NCBI GenBank assembly: GCA_031258895.1 | Contig: JAIRMF010000021.1 | Coordinates: 1 to 11,539, forward strand | Reading direction: 5' to 3' | DNA from: Dysgonamonadaceae bacterium | GTDB taxonomy: Bacteria; Bacteroidota; Bacteroidia; Bacteroidales; Azobacteroidaceae | Length of the DNA stretch: 11,539 bases | Shown here: in pieces, positions 1 to 6,419 of the stretch | Layout of the letters: every line of letters begins with the position of its first letter | Numbering within the stretch: the stretch's first letter is position 1 | Translations under genes and position numbers: made by a program | The notes under the pieces: model-generated | Told to the model about the DNA's origin: nothing | What the model saw: only the letters and a program-made list of their open reading frames with translations | The model's database searches: none

Positions 1-1886
1 GTCGGAATCTCCGCGCTCCCTATACGGGTCACAACCTGGCGAACCTCAGGAAAAGAATCCAGCAAGATCTTTTCCGCACGGGAAGAAATTTTAACCATAC
101 TCCCAAGGGAAGTCCCCTGTCCCATACTCAGTTCCGCCGCAAAATCACCCTCCTCCAAGCTCGGAATAAATTCTCCGCCCAAACGCGCAAAGAGTACCAA
201 GCTAAGCAAAAAGCAGACAACCGTCCCACAAAGGAGACTCCAGCCCCGCCTCAAGCAGCCGGTAATAATCGGGCGATACCAGCCGTACAACTTCTCCATC
301 ACCCTGTCCGACAGTGTAGTCTTATATGTCGTATTTCTCTGCAAACAAAGCGCGCTCATCATCGGGACATACGTCAAAGACAGAACAAAAGCCCCCAAGA
401 TCGCGAAAAACACCGTCATCGCCATCGGACGAAACATCTTGCCCTCTATACCCCCCAAACTGAAAAGAGGCAAATACACAATCATGATTATAATCTCGCC
501 AAACGCGGCGCTGTTACGTATGCCGGAGGCGGCCCTAAAAACCTTCCCATCCATCTGGCTACGCGACAGAATCGTCCCGCCGGAATCCTCGGCGCCAAAA
601 CCGCCAATAGCAGTCGGCCCCCTGCGATAAACATAATGACAAACCGCCTCAACAATTATAACCGCGCCATCCACGATAAGCCCGAAATCAATAGCGCCCA
701 GACTCATCAAATTCCCGCCAACCCCAAACACATACATCATCCCAAAAGCGAAAAGCATGGCAAGCGGAATAACCGACGCAACTACCATCCCGGCACGAAA
801 ATTTCCCAAAAACAGCACAAGAATCAAGACGACGATAATCCCGCCCTCCGTCAAGTTACGTGCAACCGTCCCCGTGACACGCCCGACAAGTTCGCTGCGG
901 TCGATAAACGGCTCCAAAACAATCCCCTCCGGCAAGCTACGCTTAACGTCCTCAATCCTCTCCTTCACGTTCCTGATAACCTTCTGGAAGTTCTCCCCCT
1001 TCAACATCAAAGTAATGCCGGCAACAACCTCGCCCCGACCGTTACGAGTCACGGCCCCGTAACGCATCGCCGTGCCGTACCTCACCGTCGCAACGTCGCG
1101 AATCAATACCGGCGCGCCCGTCACGCCGGTCACAGCGATGCTCCCGACCTCATCCAACGTTCCAATCAATCCAAGTCCGCGAATAAAATACTGCATGCCG
1201 TTCCGTTCAATGTAACTCCCGCCGGTATTGCCGTTATTAGCAGCCAAAGCGCCGTAAACATCGCGCAAAGAAACGCCCATAGCGTTCAGTCTGTCGGGAT
1301 CCACAGCAACCTCATACTGCTTAACATGTCCGCCCCAACCGCTCACGTCAGCCAAGCCCTCCGTGCCGGCCAAGCGCTTGCGGACAATCCAGTCCTGGAT
1401 ACCACGCAAGTCCGCCAGGCCGTAAACCCCCTCGTACCCGTCCCCTACACGAAGCGTGTAATGGTAAATCTCGCCAAGCCCCGTCGTCACAGGAGCCAGC
1501 CCAATACTCCCGATTTCCTTCGAAACAACGTCCTCAGCCTCCCTCAAGCACTGCCCGACCTGCTGGCGCGCAAGGTAAACGTCAACCCCCTCCTCGAAAA
1601 CAAGCGTGATCACAGAGAGTCCGCTGCGACTGATACTGCGGCGCTCCAAAACCTTCGGAATATTCGCCAACGAAGCTTCCACCGGCACAGTGATCATCTG
1701 CTCCACCTCCTGCGCGCCAAGCGAGGGCGAAACAGTTATAACCTGCACCTGATTATTCGTTATATCGGGAGTGGAATCAAACGGCAGCTTAGACAACGAA
1801 TACCCCCCCCAGACAACCAACAAAACAGTCAACGCCCCGACAAGCGTTTTGTTTCCAATCGAAAACAATATTAATCTCTCAAACAT
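1..1886 (-). CDS. Heavy-metal efflux RND pump, CzcA/CusA family (3' part off the left edge)
   Basis: Inner-membrane, proton-driven pump subunit that exports metal ions through an adaptor and an outer-membrane channel. The minus strand reads from ATG at 1886 to the window edge without a stop, about 628 codons of an expected ~1,040. Visible are an N-terminal membrane helix (about residues 13-29), the first periplasmic porter domain with QVQVITVSPSLGAQEVEQ near residues 46-63, and membrane helices from about residue 345. The TM4 motif DFGLIVDGAVIIVE sits near residue 401. This DFG-x3-DGA form with acidic residues near 401, 407 and 414 is typical of divalent-cation (Co/Zn/Cd, CzcA-type) pumps rather than Cu/Ag CusA. 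The segment after EGDF near residue 580 also lacks the Met of the CusA copper site and resembles CzcA. The metal is therefore inferred as divalent. A run of eight G lies in codons 26-28. The start gives the expected MFERLILFSI N-terminus. No convincing own promoter was found immediately upstream. Confidence 0.95.
   Translation of the reverse strand, partial: MFERLILFSIGNKTLVGALTVLLVVWGGYSLSKLPFDSTPDITNNQVQVITVSPSLGAQEVEQMITVPVEASLANIPKVLERRSISRSGLSVITLVFEEGVDVYLARQQVGQCLREAEDVVSKEIGSIGLAPVTTGLGEIYHYTLRVGDGYEGVYGLADLRGIQDWIVRKRLAGTEGLADVSGWGGHVKQYEVAVDPDRLNAMGVSLRDVYGALAANNGNTGGSYIERNGMQYFIRGLGLIGTLDEVGSIAVTGVTGAPVLIRDVATVRYGTAMRYGAVTRNGRGEVVAGITLMLKGENFQKVIRNVKERIEDVKRSLPEGIVLEPFIDRSELVGRVTGTVARNLTEGGIIVVLILVLFLGNFRAGMVVASVIPLAMLFAFGMMYVFGVGGNLMSLGAIDFGLIVDGAVIIVEAVCHYVYRRGPTAIGGFGAEDSGGTILSRSQMDGKVFRAASGIRNSAAFGEIIIMIVYLPLFSLGGIEGKMFRPMAMTVFFAILGAFVLSLTYVPMMSALCLQRNTTYKTTLSDRVMEKLYGWYRPIITGCLRRGWSLLCGTVVCFLLSLVLFARLGGEFIPSLEEGDFAAELSMGQGTSLGSMVKISSRAEKILLDSFPEVRQVVTRIGSAEIP
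1803..1810 (-). repeat. Homopolymer tract of eight G (minus strand) inside the pump gene
   Basis: Eight consecutive C on the plus strand, read as G8 in codons 26-28 (Trp-Gly-Gly) of the RND pump. The reading frame is intact in this copy. A gain or loss of one base here would truncate the protein near its start. Slipped-strand variation is a possibility only; one sequence cannot show it. Confidence 0.9.
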
Positions 1887-1909
1887 AGCGTAAATATAAA
1901 TCACATTGG

Positions 1910-1996
1910 TTACTCATATAAATCAAATCCCCGCACACAAACCGCCGTCAGCGTTTCACCCGCCGAAAACATCGGCAAACGAAAAACCATAAACAT
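1910..1996 (-). other. Possible 28-codon leader ORF upstream of the RND pump
   Basis: An open frame from ATG at 1996 to TAA at 1910-1912 on the minus strand encodes 28 residues beginning MFMVFRLPMF. It ends 23 bases before the pump start. Its ATG lies in one arm of the palindrome at 1994-2019, and the hairpin at 1962-1976 lies inside it. It resembles nothing I recognise and could easily be a chance ORF in a G/T-rich strand. It is listed because its position between two hairpins and the pump would suit a leader peptide. Confidence 0.12.
1962..1976. other. Small perfect hairpin in the pump leader region
   Basis: GCCGA-AAACA-TCGGC, a five-base-pair perfect stem with a five-base loop, 76 bases or more upstream of the pump start codon. 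No T-run follows it on either strand, so it is not a standard intrinsic terminator. It could be an RNA structure in the leader or chance. Confidence 0.3.
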
Positions 1997-2019
1997 TAAG
2001 TGTCTTAACGACAGTAATG
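1994..2019. promoter_or_regulatory. 26-base imperfect palindrome, candidate operator
   Basis: The arms are CATTA and TGTC on the left and GACA and TAATG on the right. Nine bases of each arm match, separated by short unpaired AG/G and a central TTAAC. It lies 108-133 bases upstream of the RND pump start, between the terminator-like hairpin of the upstream small gene and the pump. The symmetry and location fit a dimeric repressor or activator site controlling the pump, but no regulator gene is in the window and no consensus is recognised. Confidence 0.3.
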
Positions 2020-2048
2020 AATTAAAAACCTTATGTATTTAACAATAG

Positions 2049-2077
2049 AAAAAGCCGGGACGCAGAACAGCGCCGGC
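2049..2077 (-). terminator. Terminator-like hairpin after the small Cys-rich gene
   Basis: Read on the minus strand, GCCGG and CCGGC form a stem that can extend inward with CGC pairing GCG around a TGTTCT loop, leaving a two-base bulge. Five T follow directly. It begins 9 bases after the TGA of the small Cys-rich gene (2086-2088). The T-run is short, so it may be leaky and act as an attenuator between this gene and the RND pump downstream. Confidence 0.55.
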
Positions 2078-2085
2078 AGTCAAAG

Positions 2086-2400
2086 TCAGGAAAAAAGCGG
2101 GGGACGCCAAACAGAACGAATCACCGTCAACGAATACCCCAGAAACACAGCGTCATAAAAATCCCGCGCAAAAACATCGCCCGCAACACAATCGCCATAA
2201 ACAGGCGCCGCCGCGGAAAACCCGTGACACGAGTCGCATACGCAAAACGGAGAACAGCCATCCCCGCAGCCGGAATCCCCTGCATGATCATCATGCCGCT
2301 CCCCGACGCACGCGGAATCCTCCGAAAGCCCGTCCAAACAGCACGGCGCCGCCGAAACAAACAATATACACGCAGCCAACACAAAAATAAAGAGTCTCAT
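2086..2400 (-). CDS. Small secreted Cys/His-rich protein, probably DUF6660-like, linked to metal efflux
   Basis: A 104-residue protein with an N-terminal hydrophobic segment (MRLFIFVLAACILFVSAA) suited to a signal peptide. An acidic His-containing stretch follows near residues 34-40 (ERHDDHA), then a Cys cluster CSPFCVCDSC at 49-58 and a conserved-looking tail ending in WRPPLFS. I recognise the pattern from short Bacteroidota proteins found beside CzcA/CusA pumps. I believe they are annotated DUF6660, from memory and not checked. The many Cys and His suggest periplasmic or surface metal binding, but no function is established. The frame stays open upstream to an ATG at 2523. I chose ATG 2400 because it gives the signal peptide and lies just downstream of a TAnnTTTG element at 2428-2435, which the longer form would run through. 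It is the first gene on the minus strand leading to the RND pump. Confidence 0.75.
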   Translation of the reverse strand: MRLFIFVLAACILFVSAAPCCLDGLSEDSACVGERHDDHAGDSGCGDGCSPFCVCDSCHGFSAAAPVYGDCVAGDVFARDFYDAVFLGYSLTVIRSVWRPPLFS

Positions 2401-2427
2401 CTCACAGTGGTGTTCGTAAAAACTCCG

Positions 2428-2435
2428 CAAAGGTA
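2428..2435 (-). promoter_or_regulatory. Bacteroidota -7 promoter element for the small Cys-rich gene
   Basis: Minus-strand TACCTTTG matches the Bacteroidota consensus TAnnTTTG and ends 27 bases before the ATG at 2400. No clear TTTG is found at the usual -33 distance. It lies back to back with the plus-strand element at 2511-2518, so 2401-2552 is a divergent promoter region. Confidence 0.6.
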
Positions 2436-2510
2436 CGAAAAAAATTCCAAATATCATAACCCCGCAAAAAAAAAGAATAAAAATCCATCCGAAAACCGAA
2501 AAAAAACACG

Positions 2511-2518
2511 TACCTTTG
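2511..2518 (+). promoter_or_regulatory. Bacteroidota -7 promoter element for the exported glycosidase-like gene
   Basis: TACCTTTG followed by CA, 34 bases before the ATG at 2553. A -33 TTTG is not visible, but the upstream stretch 2466-2510 holds several A-tracts, including nine A at 2466-2474, that could act as an UP-like element. The leader just before the start codon is A-rich, as is usual for translation starts in this phylum. Confidence 0.65.
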
Positions 2519-2552
2519 CACAAATATTATTAACAATCTAAAAACCACAAAA

Positions 2553-4673
2553 ATGAAACATCAAAACACCATCAACATTCTTGCCCTCGCAATATGCATG
2601 GCAACAACGTCAACAATGGCCCAAACCGCCGGAAAAGTCGAATCCACAGCCGCACAGTACCTCGCCGCCCAAGTAGACAGCCTGAACAAAAAACTATACG
2701 TGTACTCCGACTACTCCGACTCCCGCAACTACTTCACCCAGCGAGGCCTGATGAAAAGCGGCGACAACGTGCCAACCCCGCAAATGAACGAAGCCCACGA
2801 AACAGCCCTCTCCGGAACATCCGCCATACAAATGCAAATCACACTCTCCCCGACACAATGGGCCGGATACTACTTCGGTAACGGAATACAAAACAACGGA
2901 GCTACACCACAATTCGACTGGGGCGACAACTCCGCCGGAATAAACCTCACAGGCGCCTCCAAACTCGTGCTCCACGCGAAAACAACAGCCGACGAACCTA
3001 CACGCATCAACTTCTTCATCGGCGGAAACGGCAGCGGAAAACAATACCCCGACTCCGACCGCAAAGAAACAGGTTACGTGTCCCTAAACCAAGAATGGCA
3101 AAAGTTCGAAATCCCCCTCGAAGGCGCAGACCTCTCATATCTCTCCGGCGGATTCGGCTGGGTGACAAACTTCGGCGCACTCGTCAACAATACAAACACA
3201 ACAGAAACCGCGACCGTGACAATCCTCTTAGACGAAATATACTACGAGTTCCAAGAACCACGCATCGCGCCAACCTTTCCCGCAAGCTATGAAGCCGTCC
3301 CGCTAAATGAGGACGGATATTTCATCAACTCGGTGGCGTACTCCTACGACCTGGCGGTAGCCACCCTAGCGCTGTCCTACGCCGGCAAAACGGAACAGGC
3401 ACTCTCCATAGCAGACGGCCTCCTCTTCGCCCTCCGGCACGACAGAAAATTCGATCTGCCCGAACGCGGCCTCCGGAATGGCTATGCAGCAGGTAATCCG
3501 TCCTCCTTCCCGGGATGGACTTCCGCCGCCGGCAAAGCGCCGTTCGCCAAACTCACCGGATTCCAAGACATAGTCAGCCAAGAATGGTGGGAAGACTACT
3601 ACAGCGACTCGTTCTCCACAGGAAACAACGCATGGGCAATCCTCGCCTTCATAGAAGCATACCGCATCTCGAACAACAAAGATTACCTCGCCGCAGCCTG
3701 CGACGTCGCCGACTACATCCATACGCTCAGAGACAATACCAACGGAGGTTTCAAAGGCGGCTGGGAAGGGTTCGACGACAACCAACAGCAAGCCGGATAC
3801 ATCAGTACCGAGCATTGCATCGACATCTTCAGCGCATTCACCCGACTTGCCGACGAACTGTCCGCACTGTATTCTCCGGACCTGAAAAAGGTGTCGTTAT
3901 ATCAGAGTGATGCAGCTCACGCCCGCGATTTCGTGGTAAGGATGTACGACCAAGAACAAGGCCTTTTCTACACCGGAACAAAGCCCGACGGCAAAACGAT
4001 CAATCGCGACGTATACCCTCTCGACGTAAACACATGGGGTTTAATGGCCTTCTATGACGATCCGGCAATAAACCAGAAACAAATCTTAGCCACCATCGAA
4101 AACCGCTTCGCCGTAGATGGAATGTACGACTTCAACGACGACAGAGACGGTATCTGGTGGGAAGGTTCGCTCCAGAAAATCATAGCCGAAAAAATAGCGG
4201 GAAATCCGGAAAAAGCCGCAGAGCAGTTAGCCGTAGCCAACGCTGCCGCCCAGCCGGACGGAAGTATCACGGCAGCCGATCGTGACGGCGTAACGACCGG
4301 TATCTGGCTGGAAGGAGTAGGCGATGACGGCCAGCCAAAAGGTAATGAGTGGAAATACAACAAACGCGTGCACACCGGAGCTACGGCATGGCTGGCATTC
4401 GCTCAACTTGGCGTCAACCCCTTAGACCCCCGCCGCTCACAAACCGACATCAACATTCATCCCGCCGTCACCCGGGCGAGAAGCTATGTTCTCGACGGCC
4501 GTCTTCATGTAACAGGCGTTTCAAAAAATACTCCGATAAGAATCTATTCCGTAACAGGCAGAGAAATAGCGCACAACGGATCGTCTGACGGTGACACATT
4601 CTCCTGCCCCCTCCCCGCCCGCGGCACATACATCGTGACGGCAGGAACAAAGAATTGGAAAGTCGTTTTTTGA
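2553..4673 (+). CDS. Exported putative glycoside hydrolase with CBM-like N-terminus and T9SS-like sorting tail
   Basis: A 706-residue protein with four parts in order. A signal peptide (1-24) ends at TMAQ. A beta-rich carbohydrate-binding-like module follows (about 48-232), with the YPDS..KETGYVSLNQEWQKFEIPL and GGFGWVTN stretches seen in galactose-binding-like CBMs. A helical repeat region (about 255-622) resembles an (alpha/alpha)6-barrel glycosidase or epimerase, with aromatic and acidic clusters such as EWWEDYY (344-350), GGWEGFDD (402-409), DGIWWEGS (532-539) and GIWLEG (583-588). The last ~60 residues (LDGRLHVTGV to NWKVVF, with IYSVTGR) look like a type A T9SS sorting domain. By inference it is secreted or displayed on the cell surface and acts on a polysaccharide. 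The substrate and GH family are not identifiable by eye, and the catalytic acids cannot be assigned. Codon third positions are extremely rich in C and A, in line with the plus-strand composition here. It is monocistronic, with its own promoter and terminator. Confidence 0.85.
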   Translation: MKHQNTINILALAICMATTSTMAQTAGKVESTAAQYLAAQVDSLNKKLYVYSDYSDSRNYFTQRGLMKSGDNVPTPQMNEAHETALSGTSAIQMQITLSPTQWAGYYFGNGIQNNGATPQFDWGDNSAGINLTGASKLVLHAKTTADEPTRINFFIGGNGSGKQYPDSDRKETGYVSLNQEWQKFEIPLEGADLSYLSGGFGWVTNFGALVNNTNTTETATVTILLDEIYYEFQEPRIAPTFPASYEAVPLNEDGYFINSVAYSYDLAVATLALSYAGKTEQALSIADGLLFALRHDRKFDLPERGLRNGYAAGNPSSFPGWTSAAGKAPFAKLTGFQDIVSQEWWEDYYSDSFSTGNNAWAILAFIEAYRISNNKDYLAAACDVADYIHTLRDNTNGGFKGGWEGFDDNQQQAGYISTEHCIDIFSAFTRLADELSALYSPDLKKVSLYQSDAAHARDFVVRMYDQEQGLFYTGTKPDGKTINRDVYPLDVNTWGLMAFYDDPAINQKQILATIENRFAVDGMYDFNDDRDGIWWEGSLQKIIAEKIAGNPEKAAEQLAVANAAAQPDGSITAADRDGVTTGIWLEGVGDDGQPKGNEWKYNKRVHTGATAWLAFAQLGVNPLDPRRSQTDINIHPAVTRARSYVLDGRLHVTGVSKNTPIRIYSVTGREIAHNGSSDGDTFSCPLPARGTYIVTAGTKNWKVVF

Positions 4674-4696
4674 GTCGCGAGTGGATTTATCAGGAA

Positions 4697-4725
4697 GGAG
4701 GACTAAGGTTCTCCTCCCTTTTTTT
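4697..4725 (+). terminator. Intrinsic terminator after the glycosidase-like gene
   Basis: GGAGGA (4697-4702) pairs with TCCTCC (4712-4717) around a nine-base loop, followed by one C and seven T (4719-4725). It starts 24 bases after the TGA at 4671-4673. On the minus strand no T-run follows the hairpin, so it terminates mainly plus-strand transcription. The convergent dipeptidase gene ends just beyond it. Confidence 0.85.
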
Positions 4726-4736
4726 GTAAGGCCACC

Positions 4737-6395
4737 TCAATCCTTATCAAAAGCAGGCCCGCCGTCCCTTAACCAGTCACCCTTCTCACGGACAATCCGG
4801 CGAAGAAAATCATCGTCAAAAGTCGGACGGTCAGGGTACTGAGAACCGCCGTGCTCGTTCCTCTCAAACCGGCCGTCAACCTCCCGCTTAACCGCCCCAT
4901 CCATAAACTTGACTACCAAATACTCCCCGAAACGTTTCCATTCGTCAATCGCAGTTTGAGCCGAAGAAATACTGTACTCGGTCAGAAAATTAACGGCCCT
5001 ATCCCTGTCCGTCAAACAAAGCTCGAGCGCCTCCCCCTCAATCGTCGCCTGATTCTCCAGATAACCGCCCTCAAGCCTGTCCTGCAAGGCAACTGCGTAA
5101 GGCAGTACCTGATCATAACGTGAATAAGCCATGTTGGCGACCCAGTTATGTATCCAAAATGAAGACGTCCAGGAAAAATGTTCGAAATCACCGTTGCCAA
5201 CACGATAACACTCCGGAACACGACTGAGACACGGATAAATCGGATTATAAACAGTGAAACACGCATCGTCAACCCCAAACCACAAAACACCGCCGACAAT
5301 ATCAGGAAGGAAACTCCGCATCTGAGAAACAAAAGTAAACGCAGTCTGTTGAGTAGACACCGGACGCTCAAAAATATACCTCTCGCCGTCAACACCCCAA
5401 GTAATAGGACTTAAACGGTACGGAGAATGAAACGGCCCGGCCGCCACATCATTCGAGGGATCAAACGGAGTCCCCTCATAATGATCACGCATCGAAGACA
5501 TCAAATCCCGTACGCCTAACTTGCGCTTAGGACGTATATACAAAGGCATAGGCTCCGTATCATTGCCGAAAATATACGGTAGCCAACGGTCCGCACCATC
5601 CGACCAGCGATTGAAAAAACTCCAAACACGCGCCTCACAAAAACGTAAACCCGACCACTCAACAGGATTATAAGCCCCCGCAAAACTGAAATCTTCATCC
5701 CGACCCTCAAAATATCCCTTCTCCCTGGCGAAAGAAATAACATCCTCAGAATAAACACAATTTTCAGGATCATGAAGCGGAAACAAATGAATCCTCGCCT
5801 GGTTGGCATGGGCAGAAATACAGTCGTCAGGAATGCGAACCGCAACCCATACCGCACCACGACTGCCGCTCCCCTTGCCAATCATGTCCATAATCCAAAC
5901 CTCATCCTTATCAACAATGGAAAAAGATTCGCCCGAACTGTAATAACCGTACTCTTTCACAAGATCGGTCATTATTTTGATGGCTTCACGAGCCGTTTTC
6001 GCACGTTGCAAGGTGATATAAATAAGACTGCCGTAGTCAATAAGTCCCGTTGAATCGGAAAGTTCGCTGCGTCCGCCCCAAGTCGTCTCACCTATACATA
6101 GCTGATGCTCGTTCATGTTGCCGACAACATTAAACGTCTCGGTTTCCTGCGCAATCCTGCCCAGATACTTCCCCGTGTCCCACTCCCGTACATCAAGCAT
6201 CATACCCGAATCATGGCGCGAACCAGGCCAAAAATAAAGCTCGCCGTACAAAGAATAAGAATCGGCAGAATAAGTAACCATGGTAGAACCATCAATGGAC
6301 GCACCTTTCCCAACAAGAAAATTAGTGCAAGGATAAACCTGCAAACAAAAAAATATGCATGCAAATAAAAAATACTTCTTCATCGTCTTAATCAT
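4737..6395 (-). CDS. Exported dipeptidase, peptidase family C69
   Basis: A 552-residue Ntn-hydrolase of the PepD/dipeptidase type, which cleaves dipeptides. The N-terminal segment KKYFLFACIFFCLQVYP is a signal peptide that ends at Cys23. In C69 enzymes the mature N-terminal Cys is the nucleophile, freed by processing, and here it starts the family motif CTNFLVGKGASIDGSTMVT. Other family stretches are VVGNMNEHQLCIGETTWGGR (about 90-109) and SFSIVDKDEVWIMDMIGKG (about 157-175). The length is normal for Bacteroidota members. It probably sits in the periplasm or is surface-anchored and helps recycle peptides. Its start is 24 bases after the murA stop on the same strand, so it is probably co-transcribed with murA; I saw no promoter between them. 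An alternative ATG at 6383 (codon 5) would give an equally good signal peptide. The 3' end converges on the plus-strand terminator. Confidence 0.93.
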   Translation of the reverse strand: MIKTMKKYFLFACIFFCLQVYPCTNFLVGKGASIDGSTMVTYSADSYSLYGELYFWPGSRHDSGMMLDVREWDTGKYLGRIAQETETFNVVGNMNEHQLCIGETTWGGRSELSDSTGLIDYGSLIYITLQRAKTAREAIKIMTDLVKEYGYYSSGESFSIVDKDEVWIMDMIGKGSGSRGAVWVAVRIPDDCISAHANQARIHLFPLHDPENCVYSEDVISFAREKGYFEGRDEDFSFAGAYNPVEWSGLRFCEARVWSFFNRWSDGADRWLPYIFGNDTEPMPLYIRPKRKLGVRDLMSSMRDHYEGTPFDPSNDVAAGPFHSPYRLSPITWGVDGERYIFERPVSTQQTAFTFVSQMRSFLPDIVGGVLWFGVDDACFTVYNPIYPCLSRVPECYRVGNGDFEHFSWTSSFWIHNWVANMAYSRYDQVLPYAVALQDRLEGGYLENQATIEGEALELCLTDRDRAVNFLTEYSISSAQTAIDEWKRFGEYLVVKFMDGAVKREVDGRFERNEHGGSQYPDRPTFDDDFLRRIVREKGDWLRDGGPAFDKD

Positions 6396-6419
6396 TGATT
6401 AAAAATCACAACATTATAA

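Noticed and set aside
636..1874. Long 412-residue plus-strand open frame, and a second one at 757-1062
   Set aside because: They lie opposite the RND pump gene. The minus strand gives a full match to CzcA-type pumps, while the plus translation is low-complexity and rich in Asn, His, Arg and Pro, without any recognisable domain.
2401..2523. N-terminal extension of the Cys-rich protein from ATG at 2523
   Set aside because: It would cross the promoter element at 2428-2435 and overlap the divergent promoter. The downstream Met begins a normal signal peptide.
4697..4725. Bidirectional terminator for the convergent dipeptidase gene
   Set aside because: Only the plus strand has a T-run after the stem; on the minus strand the sequence after the hairpin is TTCCTGATAAAT, which is not a proper U-tract.
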